Assembly: GCA_905479965.1 (NCBI GenBank)
Contig: CAJQOR010000392.1
Span: 1-5,262 of the forward strand
Direction: 5' to 3'
DNA: 5,262 nucleotides
Source of the DNA: an uncultured Rhizobiaceae group bacterium
GTDB lineage: Bacteria; Pseudomonadota; Alphaproteobacteria; Rhizobiales; Rhizobiaceae
Shown: one piece after another, positions 1 through 5,120 of the stretch
Numbering within the stretch: position 1 is the first letter of the stretch
Layout of the letters: each line of letters begins with the position of its first letter
Notes under the pieces: model-generated
Seen by the model: only the letters and a program-made list of their open reading frames with translations
Told to the model about the DNA's origin: nothing
Databases searched by the model: none
Program-made: the position numbers and the translations under genes

Positions 1-49
1 CAAGGCCGATGCCGCTTGTTGAACCTGTAATAATCGCAGTTTTAGTCAT
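1..49 (-). CDS. short-chain dehydrogenase/reductase, N-terminus only
   Basis: Partial gene running off the left edge; only the first 16 codons are present. The reverse strand reads MTKTAIITGSTSGIGL, which is the beta1 strand and the TGxxxGIG dinucleotide-binding loop that opens a classical SDR Rossmann fold. The start is ATG (bases 47-49 on the reverse strand), preceded by a good Shine-Dalgarno AGGGGA (56-61) with 6 nt spacing. Within the SDR family, the TGSTSGIGL wording is most typical of D-3-hydroxybutyrate dehydrogenase (bdhA, polyhydroxybutyrate/ketone-body metabolism). With 16 residues that remains a guess, and other SDRs share the loop. The gene is divergent from sbmA. Confidence 0.85.
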   Translation of the reverse strand, partial: MTKTAIITGSTSGIGL

Positions 50-137
50 CTCTCATCCCCTGATTTCAGCTACGCAGCACACATTTACATCTATAGTTAT
101 ATTGCATTGCAGCATTTACAAGGATTTTCTGAAAAAG

Positions 138-224
138 AAAAGCTTTTGACCTTCAATTTTCCGTCAACGATCTCATTGCATCCCTCACGTAAATGTGGCT
201 TGTTGTAAAAGGCGTAAAGCTTTA
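138..224. repeat. pair of AAAGCTTT palindromes in the sbmA upstream region
   Basis: Two perfect 10-bp palindromes share the core AAAGCTTT: AAAAGCTTTT at 138-147 and TAAAGCTTTA at 215-224. Their centres are 77 bp apart. The second overlaps the start of the candidate -10 box of sbmA, so it is positioned where a repressor site could act. This is sequence-level evidence only; AT-rich 10-mers of this kind also occur by chance. Confidence 0.3.
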
Positions 225-228
225 TAAA
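200..228 (+). promoter_or_regulatory. candidate sigma-70-type promoter of sbmA
   Basis: The -35-like box is TTGTTG (200-205) and the -10-like box is TATAAA (223-228), with a 17-bp spacer. The -10 box matches the consensus at 5 of 6 positions; the -35 box matches only at TTG. Transcription would begin near 235 and leave a leader of about 65 nt before the TTG start of sbmA. No better pair was found between the two divergent genes. Confidence 0.35.
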
Positions 229-243
229 TCAACGCTAAAACAA

Positions 244-309
244 ATGAATCACATTTTGGGACACAAAATTCGTTTCAAAACCTTCAATAAAGGCATACGC
301 ATTGTTTAG
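244..309 (+). other. possible upstream ORF overlapping the sbmA start (21 codons)
   Basis: An ATG at 244 opens a 21-residue frame (starting MNHILGHKIRF, strongly basic). It stops at TAG 307-309, so it overlaps the first codons of sbmA (TTG at 302) in another frame. The sbmA Shine-Dalgarno AAAGG (289-293) lies inside it. There is no clear Shine-Dalgarno before 244, but the predicted transcription start (about 235) is only some 9 nt upstream, so near-leaderless translation is conceivable. It may well be chance. Confidence 0.15.
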
Positions 310-1543
310 ATCGTTTTTCCCCGACCCCAAACTCTTCTTCTGGTCCGCACTAGTTTGGACGGCATTGGCCATCGGCATTTGGTTTGGAATATTTGAGGGA
401 AATGAAGGCATGCTTGAAGCAATGTCGGCATACACTCCCGGTGCCGTTGAGGGTGAACGACCACCATTTTTAACACCAGACAAATTACTGATCTATATCT
501 ATATGGCTGTAGCCGGATTTAGTTTCGCAGTTATCTGGATGTTTTTGGATAAAAACAAGTGGTCGCGTTGGTCGGTATTGGGGTCAACAATCATTATGCT
601 TGTCACCTATTACAATGTGCAGATTTCCGTTTTCCTCAATGATTGGTATGGCGGTTTTTATGATCTGTTGCAAAAAGCGTTGTCAGAAGCTGGCGCTGTG
701 ACTTTAAATGAATTTTATAGCGAGTTACTGACAGTTGCTCCAATCTTGTTGGTCAATATCACAGTTCTGGTTTTATTGGATTTCTTCGTCTCCCACTATG
801 TTTTCCGCTGGCGTACAGCCATGAACAACTATTTTATGGACCATTGGGCTAAGCTTCGCCACATTGAAGGCGCCGCGCAACGTGTTCAGGAAGATACTCA
901 GCGCTTTGCGCGTATAGTCGAAGGATTAGGAGTTTCATTTGTCCGATCCATGATGACATTGATTGCGTTCTTACCGCTGCTCTACACCTTGTCTGAAAAA
1001 GTTACTGAATTGCCGTTCTTTGGTCCCGTTGATGGCGCTATGGTTTATGTTGCAATCATGTCAGCTTTGTTGGGAACGGTTTTGTTAGCAATTGTTGGCA
1101 TCAAACTGCCTGGGCTTGAATTTAACAACCAAAAAGTAGAAGCAGCTTATCGTAAGGAGTTGGTCTACGGAGAAGATCGCGAAGATCGCGCGCAGCCTGC
1201 GACGGTTAGAGAGCTTTATGATGGTGTGCGGAAAAATTACTACCGTCTTTATTTCAACTATCTATATTTCAATGTGGCTCGTTTTGCGTATCTTCAAGGG
1301 TCGAGTTTTATCCCTTTCATTGCTTTGGGTCCGACAATCGTGTCTGGTACCATCACGCTTGGTATTTTCACACAGATCAATAATGCCTTTGACCGTGTGG
1401 AAGAAAGTTTCAAATTCTTCGCCAATGTTTGGACGACCATCATTGACCTGATTTCGATCTATAAACGTCTCATCTCGTTTGAGAAAATTATCTATCAAGA
1501 TGAAGACACACAAGGTGATGTATCTGCAGCACCTGCAGAGTAA
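302..1543 (+). CDS. sbmA: SbmA/BacA family peptide transporter
   Basis: Inner-membrane, proton-driven importer of the SbmA/BacA family. Members take up proline-rich and other antimicrobial peptides, microcins, bleomycin-like drugs and peptide-like compounds; BacA of rhizobia and Brucella is needed for chronic intracellular life. The 413 residues match the usual 400-420. Visible family blocks are MFRSFFPDP at the N-terminus, FLNDWYGGFYDLLQ (112-124), RWRTAMNNYFMDHW (169-182), LRHIEGAAQRVQEDTQRFAR (185-204), GIKLPGLEF (266-274) with EAAYRKELVYGED (280-292), and IYKRLISFE (386-394). About seven or eight hydrophobic segments are spread over residues 11-30, 62-82, 94-115, 143-168, 210-232, 245-268, 330-360 and 370-390. 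No ATP-binding domain is present, which fits SbmA rather than an ABC exporter. The start is TTG at 302, because it restores the conserved MFxSFFPxP beginning, AAAGG (289-293) lies 8 nt upstream, and no in-frame ATG exists back to the stop at 245. It stands alone and converges with the deacetylase gene. In alphaproteobacteria it is often called bacA. Confidence 0.96.
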   Translation: MFRSFFPDPKLFFWSALVWTALAIGIWFGIFEGNEGMLEAMSAYTPGAVEGERPPFLTPDKLLIYIYMAVAGFSFAVIWMFLDKNKWSRWSVLGSTIIMLVTYYNVQISVFLNDWYGGFYDLLQKALSEAGAVTLNEFYSELLTVAPILLVNITVLVLLDFFVSHYVFRWRTAMNNYFMDHWAKLRHIEGAAQRVQEDTQRFARIVEGLGVSFVRSMMTLIAFLPLLYTLSEKVTELPFFGPVDGAMVYVAIMSALLGTVLLAIVGIKLPGLEFNNQKVEAAYRKELVYGEDREDRAQPATVRELYDGVRKNYYRLYFNYLYFNVARFAYLQGSSFIPFIALGPTIVSGTITLGIFTQINNAFDRVEESFKFFANVWTTIIDLISIYKRLISFEKIIYQDEDTQGDVSAAPAE

Positions 1544-1561
1544 ATCTAGTTATTTTCTTGA

Positions 1562-2560
1562 TTAGCTATTGTTGGCGCGCTTTTGATGAAGGCGCGTCAA
1601 CGCTTCTTGGTAGGTAATACAATCGACATCTGGCATTGCGCAGGTGTCTTGCGCAAAGCGTTCGAGCGCGCGCCAATAAGCGCCTGCATTCATTTCAACA
1701 AAGTGAAATCCCATCTGCAACGGAACGCGTGCCCCATTATATTCTTTATCAAATGCAGCTTTAAACGCTTGGTAACTGCGCTCTTCAAAAACGTGGGTTA
1801 GTTCGGGGTTATCCTTGGCTTTAGAATGACGGACATAAAGATTGTAGTCCATCGCGATAATCTTCTTTGAAGATGGCCCTTCCGGTATCAGCGGTAAAGC
1901 AAACTTCGTCACAGTATCTAACTTTGGTAAGATCGGTCCATTTGAAACCGTGCTCGCATCATAGGTAAAGTTATTCGCTTCAAGGGAGGCAAAGAGATTT
2001 TTACTGTGGGACAGATAGGGCGCACGGAAACCTTTAATCTCATTGATCGCAAAGTTTTGCCATTCTTGAGGTTCCTGATCGCCAAAACCATTTCGCATCC
2101 ATGCGGAACTTAAAATATCGCGAAATTGGTCAAATTCTGCGTTCCATTCATTAACTGACCAAGCCTTACCATCAAAGTGCCCACACCCATGATTGGCCAT
2201 TTCATGACCTTCGGCGCGCGCGCGCCAAATATGTTCAAGGCGCGTATTAATTTCGTTTTGTGTTTGTGCGAAGCCGACATTGGAAAGACCCAGGCTATTT
2301 TTTGGGGAGCGATAAAAACCACGTGCATCATCTTTGGTGATTAAAAAAGCGCAGGATAGAAAGTAGGTGAATTTTGCATCCACGCGTTTTGCCATCTGAC
2401 GACTTTTGTCCCAGAGCGCGTTATTATGCGCGCCATCAAAGGAAATTAGGACGATCTGGGGTGCTTTCTCTTGTGCAAAAGTGCCGTTTGCAGCGGAAAA
2501 AAAACAGCAACACGACAACAATAATTTTGTGAAAACACGCACTCTAATGCACTCCAACAA
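1562..2560 (-). CDS. exported polysaccharide deacetylase (NodB/CE4-like)
   Basis: Predicted extracytoplasmic carbohydrate esterase removing acetyl groups from N-acetylated glycans; the substrate is not deducible. The NodB-fold motifs are visible in order: SFDGA (40-44) in place of TFDDG, GHEMANHGCGH (118-128) with the metal-ligand histidines H124 and H128, FRAPY (178-182), YDAS (200-203), and MGFHF with H286 as the late catalytic histidine. The second aspartate of motif 1 is glycine here, unlike textbook NodB. The N-terminus is an export signal: basic VRVFTK, then LLLSCCCFFSAA, with a possible signal-peptidase cut after TFA (A29). LLSC before C17 also resembles a lipobox. C307 and C314 could form a disulphide. 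The longest form starts at TTG 2560 with AAAGG 9 nt upstream. A GTG at 2542, 9 nt after GGAG, gives a more ordinary signal peptide and is an equally credible start (326 residues). The gene is convergent with sbmA and divergent from the usp operon. Confidence 0.88.
   Translation of the reverse strand: MLECIRVRVFTKLLLSCCCFFSAANGTFAQEKAPQIVLISFDGAHNNALWDKSRQMAKRVDAKFTYFLSCAFLITKDDARGFYRSPKNSLGLSNVGFAQTQNEINTRLEHIWRARAEGHEMANHGCGHFDGKAWSVNEWNAEFDQFRDILSSAWMRNGFGDQEPQEWQNFAINEIKGFRAPYLSHSKNLFASLEANNFTYDASTVSNGPILPKLDTVTKFALPLIPEGPSSKKIIAMDYNLYVRHSKAKDNPELTHVFEERSYQAFKAAFDKEYNGARVPLQMGFHFVEMNAGAYWRALERFAQDTCAMPDVDCITYQEALTRLHQKRANNS
1571..1601 (+). terminator. hairpin downstream of sbmA, inside the convergent gene
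   Basis: GTTGGCGCGC (1571-1580) pairs with GCGCGTCAAC (1592-1601) around an 11-nt loop. The result is a 10-bp GC-rich stem that in the plus-strand RNA includes one G-U wobble; in the minus-strand RNA the same position is an A-C mismatch. It starts 27 nt after the sbmA stop and lies within the last codons of the deacetylase gene. The downstream tract (GCTTCTTGG) is a poor U-run, so this is either a weak intrinsic terminator or a transcript-end stabilising hairpin. No other hairpin is visible in the 18-bp gap between the two genes. Confidence 0.35.
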
Positions 2561-2620
2561 ATCAGTTTACCTTTGGCTCTTCATTAGCAATAAAATTGCG
2601 GCGATGAAATGACATGTGAT

Positions 2621-2643
2621 CAATGCAACATCAAATTGCATTG
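2621..2643. promoter_or_regulatory. operator-like inverted repeat CAATGCAA-N7-TTGCATTG
   Basis: A perfect 8-bp inverted repeat (CAATGCAA 2621-2628, TTGCATTG 2636-2643) is separated by 7 nt, so the half-site centres lie 15 bp apart. This resembles a dimeric helix-turn-helix repressor site more than a terminator, as there is no T-run and the arms are not GC-rich. It sits about 60-80 bp upstream of the deacetylase start and could control that gene. The octamer TTGCATTG also occurs at 102-109, between the left SDR gene and sbmA. The regulator is unknown. Confidence 0.4.
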
Positions 2644-2717
2644 GCGTATTGTTTCAATATAGTGTTAACTGAATATGCGAGTTGGCTTCTAAATTAAATT
2701 TAAGAAACTTATGCAGC

Positions 2718-2749
2718 TGAATAATTAGCCTTAATGCGGCTTATATTCA
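2718..2749. repeat. imperfect inverted repeat
   Basis: TGAATA (2718-2723) pairs with TATTCA (2744-2749), and AGCC (2727-2730) pairs with GGCT (2738-2741). A 3-by-2 internal loop lies between them and a 7-nt apical loop closes the structure. As RNA it would be a weak stem; as DNA it could be a protein-binding site. No poly-T follows, so it is not a terminator. Confidence 0.25.
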
Positions 2750-2814
2750 CGACGATTGACAAAAAGATCATGTCGTATCGCCAATTAAATAATATGATAA
2801 ATTGCACAAATTTA

Positions 2815-2839
2815 GGTGAAATCACCGAATATGATCATA
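2815..2839. promoter_or_regulatory. two adjacent short palindromes upstream of usp
   Basis: GGTGA-AA-TCACC (2815-2826) and the perfect TATGATCATA (2830-2839) lie 3 bp apart, about 27 bp upstream of the candidate -35 box of the usp operon. That is a reasonable position for activator or repressor binding. Neither matches a regulator motif that I can name with confidence; the FNR pattern TTGAT-N4-ATCAA is not met. Confidence 0.25.
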
Positions 2840-2865
2840 AATTTGGTCTGAAATGGTCGTTATTT

Positions 2866-2895
2866 TTAACTGTTTGGGAAATCAGTCCTTAAAAT
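2866..2895 (+). promoter_or_regulatory. weak candidate promoter of the usp-symporter operon
   Basis: The -35-like box is TTAACT (2866-2871, 4 of 6 consensus positions) and the -10-like box is TAAAAT (2890-2895, 5 of 6), with an 18-bp spacer. Transcription would start near 2902, just upstream of the Shine-Dalgarno at 2914. In this AT-rich stretch such matches are common, so the assignment is tentative. Confidence 0.25.
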
Positions 2896-2913
2896 TTGTT
2901 GTAATGTTTAAAT

Positions 2914-2937
2914 GGAGTTTTCTAAATGCGTAGATGA
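2914..2937 (+). promoter_or_regulatory. Shine-Dalgarno plus three-codon minigene overlapping an in-frame upstream usp start
   Basis: GGAG (2914-2917) lies 8 nt before ATG 2926, ideal spacing. That frame reads only Met-Arg-Arg before TGA (2935-2937). The stop overlaps ATG 2934 as ATGA, and ATG 2934 opens a 27-codon in-frame extension of the usp gene. The layout would allow stop-restart coupling into the longer Usp form. It may equally be an untranslated leader, since the strong internal start at 3015 has its own ribosome-binding site. Confidence 0.3.
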
Positions 2938-3014
2938 TCAAGTTCAAACGCCGATTATCTGCAATTTGGGGATTTTTAACAGGGAATGGGGATAGACATA
3001 AAGGGGAACAAACA

Positions 3015-3452
3015 ATGTCTACAAAACTAGTGGTCGGCCTTGATGGTCATAGTTCTGGCCAACGCGCTCTTGCGCATGCCACCAAACTAGCTGGTCAAAT
3101 CGGCAGTTGCGAAATATTGGTTGCTTACATCGTTGAGTGGTCACCGTTTTCGTTTCAAACAGCAGAAGAAAATGCAGCCCGTCACAAGCGTCGGGAAGAA
3201 GAAATTTCAACAGCAATGGAGCGTGTGGTAGATCCTGCGGTCAAGCAACTTGCGGGCGCAGGTATGAGTGCTAGAGGTATCGTCAAGCATGGCGATGTCG
3301 CTGAGACTTTAAATCGAATTTCTGTTGAAGAAGGTGCCGATCAAATCATCGTTGCGCGTTCGTCTGAGGGTGGCATTTCAAATCGTATTTTTGGGAGTTC
3401 AACTTCCAATCTTGTGATGAGCGCATCTGTACCAGTGACTGTGGTGAATTAG
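3015..3452 (+). CDS. universal stress protein (UspA family)
   Basis: Small cytoplasmic Usp-fold (alpha/beta, Rossmann-like) protein, likely a dimer with a regulatory rather than enzymatic role. The 145 residues from ATG 3015 match a single Usp domain. Visible features are the beta1 segment KLVVGLDGHSS (4-14) with conserved D10 and the helix SSGQRALAHATKLA, a charged helix (51-70), HGDVAETL (92-99), and the C-terminal SEGGISNRIFGSSTSNLV to VPVTVV. The nucleotide motif Gx2Gx9G(S/T) reads A114-x2-S117-x9-G127-S128, so its first two glycines are lost and ATP binding is doubtful. Start 3015 was chosen because AGGGGA (3002-3007) lies 7 nt upstream and it gives the canonical domain. ATG 2934 would add 27 residues (MIKFKRRLSAIWGFLTG onward) not typical of Usp. 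The gene is followed after 11 bp by the symporter gene whose ribosome-binding site overlaps this stop, so the two form an operon. Confidence 0.9.
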   Translation: MSTKLVVGLDGHSSGQRALAHATKLAGQIGSCEILVAYIVEWSPFSFQTAEENAARHKRREEEISTAMERVVDPAVKQLAGAGMSARGIVKHGDVAETLNRISVEEGADQIIVARSSEGGISNRIFGSSTSNLVMSASVPVTVVN

Positions 3453-3463
3453 GGAATTTGATC

Positions 3464-5017
3464 ATGAAAAATTTAACAAAACTAACAGCAGCTGCGATGA
3501 CAATATTATCTGCAGCATCACCTGCTTTTGCTCAGGATGCAATGTCGCTTGATCAAAAAGTAAATGAAGTATTTGCCTCCGTTACAGGGCCATTTGTCAG
3601 TCTCATCTTTGCGCCGATACCCGGCACATCCTTTCCATGGATTGTGATGTGGCTTGTTATCGCTGCAACAGTTTTCACGCTCTATTTTGGCTTTGTTCAG
3701 TTTCGCTTTTTCAAGCACGCTGTCAGCCTTGTAAAAGGTGATTATTCTGACCCGAACAATGCGGGTGAGGTTAGCCACTTCCAAGCTTTAGCCACAGCAT
3801 TATCTGGCACAGTTGGTTTGGGGAATATCGCAGGTGTCGCTGTCGCGGTTGGCATCGGTGGACCAGGTGCAACATTTTGGATGATTTTAGCTGGCCTTTT
3901 GGGCATGGCATCCAAGTTCACTGAATGTACTTTGGGTGTGAAATACCGCAATGAATATCCAGATGGCACCGTCTCTGGTGGCCCGATGTATTATATTTCC
4001 AAGGGCTTTAAAGAGCTCGGGTTGCCTGGCGGCAAATTCCTTGCGGTACTTTTCTCAATATTCTGTATTTTGGGCGCGTTAGGTGGCGGAAATATGTTCC
4101 AAGCCAACCAAGCACATGCACAAATCAGCGGTATCTTTGGTGATTATCCAGGTTGGATCACAGGTCTTGTATTTGCAGGCGTTGTGTTTGCTGTCATCGT
4201 TGGCGGTATTAAATCTATCGCGAGTGTGACTGAAAAAGTTGTTCCATTCATGGGTATATTATATGTCGGTGCAGCTCTGATCATTCTGCTTGTAAACTAC
4301 GACAAAATCGGTTGGGCGTTCGGACAGATTTTTGAAGGTGCTTTCACAGGATTAGGTGTTGCCGGTGGTTTCGTTGGGGCGCTTATTCAAGGGTTTAAAC
4401 GCGCTGCATTTTCCAACGAAGCTGGTGTTGGTTCCGCGGCGATTGCTCACTCTGCGGTGAAAACCAATGAGCCAATCACAGAAGGCTTTGTTTCGCTTTT
4501 AGAGCCACTCATTGATACGGTTGTTATCTGCACTATGACCGCATTGGTTATCACGATCTCTGGTCAATTGATGATGGATAGTGAGACCGGCAAATTCATC
4601 CTCAATGAAGCAGGTAATGCTATTCAAACAGTCGGCGGTACATCTGGTGTGTCATTAACGTCTGCAGCATTTGGTGCATCCATCTCGTGGTTCCCATATG
4701 TATTGGCAATTGCGGTGGTTCTCTTTGCATTTTCAACCATGATTTCATGGTCATATTATGGATTGAAAAGCTGGACTTATCTCTTTGGTGAGGGAAAACG
4801 TTCTGAACTAACATTCAAAGTCATTTTCTGTATCTTCATTGTCATTGGCGCAGCCGCCAGCCTTGGCCCTGTCATCGATTTCTCTGATGCTGCAATCTTT
4901 GCAATGGCGGTGGTGAACATCTTTGCATTATACTTCTTGATGAAACTGGTGAGAAAAGAACTTGCTTCTTATGCATCGCGCTTATCATCCGGTGAAATCA
5001 AAAAGTTTAAAGCTTAA
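3464..5017 (+). CDS. sodium:alanine/glycine symporter, AGCS family
   Basis: Inner-membrane secondary transporter importing alanine or glycine with Na+ (AGCS family, LeuT-like fold in the known archaeal member). Of the 517 residues, 1-23 form a signal-peptide-like leader ending ASPAFA, then a short periplasmic stretch, then about ten or eleven hydrophobic segments from residue 58 to 495. Family signatures are clear: SGTVGLGNIAGVAVAVGIGG (114-133), GGPGATFWMILAGLLGMASK (132-151, close to the AGCS signature with I where W is usual), GGPMYYI (172-178), GGGNMFQANQ (207-216), and FSNEAGVGSAAIAHSA (316-331). The C-terminus ends in a basic tail. Start ATG 3464 is preferred over TTG 3458: AGGGA (3451-3455) is 8 nt before the ATG but only 2 nt before the TTG. 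That Shine-Dalgarno overlaps the usp stop, implying co-transcription and probable translational coupling. Substrate specificity among alanine, glycine and related amino acids is not resolved. Confidence 0.95.
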   Translation: MKNLTKLTAAAMTILSAASPAFAQDAMSLDQKVNEVFASVTGPFVSLIFAPIPGTSFPWIVMWLVIAATVFTLYFGFVQFRFFKHAVSLVKGDYSDPNNAGEVSHFQALATALSGTVGLGNIAGVAVAVGIGGPGATFWMILAGLLGMASKFTECTLGVKYRNEYPDGTVSGGPMYYISKGFKELGLPGGKFLAVLFSIFCILGALGGGNMFQANQAHAQISGIFGDYPGWITGLVFAGVVFAVIVGGIKSIASVTEKVVPFMGILYVGAALIILLVNYDKIGWAFGQIFEGAFTGLGVAGGFVGALIQGFKRAAFSNEAGVGSAAIAHSAVKTNEPITEGFVSLLEPLIDTVVICTMTALVITISGQLMMDSETGKFILNEAGNAIQTVGGTSGVSLTSAAFGASISWFPYVLAIAVVLFAFSTMISWSYYGLKSWTYLFGEGKRSELTFKVIFCIFIVIGAAASLGPVIDFSDAAIFAMAVVNIFALYFLMKLVRKELASYASRLSSGEIKKFKA

Positions 5018-5046
5018 GAGCTCAAAAACTCATAACAAAATAGAAA

Positions 5047-5074
5047 AAGGGCAGCCTCATCGCTGCCCTTCTTT
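5047..5074. terminator. intrinsic terminator, probably bidirectional
   Basis: A perfect 9-bp stem AAGGGCAGC (5047-5055) / GCTGCCCTT (5062-5070) has a 6-nt loop and is followed by CTTT on the plus strand. It lies 29 bp after the symporter stop. Bases 5044-5048 are an A-run, which gives a U-run after the stem on the minus-strand transcript, so it can also end the convergent SDR gene (stop at 5121). Confidence 0.9.
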
Positions 5075-5120
5075 AGTTATGCAAAACCGGATGTAATTTG
5101 CAAAACTCAATTGGCTTTGC

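Larger units (their letters stand above)
2561..3014. other. 454-bp divergent intergenic region
   Basis: AT-rich spacer between the deacetylase gene (minus) and usp (plus), expected to hold both promoters. It contains an operator-like inverted repeat (2621-2643), an imperfect hairpin (2718-2749), two short palindromes (2815-2839), a weak plus-strand promoter candidate (2866-2895) and a strong Shine-Dalgarno with a three-codon ORF (2914-2937). TTGACA at 2756-2761 is a perfect -35 hexamer but has no acceptable -10 at 16-19 bp. No convincing -35/-10 pair was seen on the minus strand for the deacetylase gene. I see no independent gene or known RNA here. Confidence 0.6.

Noticed and set aside
2110..2331. 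Open frames antisense to or out of frame with the deacetylase, sbmA, usp and symporter genes
   Set aside because: They lie fully inside strong family-identified genes, have no recognisable protein features and no supporting ribosome-binding sites.
2641..2657. Sigma-54-like TTGGCGTATTGTTTCAA
   Set aside because: It lacks the conserved GC of the -12 element (TTGC) and diverges in the -24 element.
2756..2761. Perfect -35 hexamer TTGACA upstream of usp
   Set aside because: At 16-19 bp downstream the sequence is TCGCCAATT, with no -10-like box. The nearest good TATGAT (2793-2798) is 31 bp away.
3458..3463. TTG start giving a 519-residue symporter
   Set aside because: It lies only 2 nt after AGGGA; ATG 3464 has 8-nt spacing and fits the signal-like N-terminus MKNLTKLTAAAM.
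2617..3464. Repeated TGATCA (2617, 2833, 2935, 3459) and an FNR-like reading of TTGAC...GATCA
   Set aside because: TGATCA also occurs inside coding sequence (3550, about 4278), and none satisfies TTGAT-N4-ATCAA. Treated as local AT-rich recurrence.
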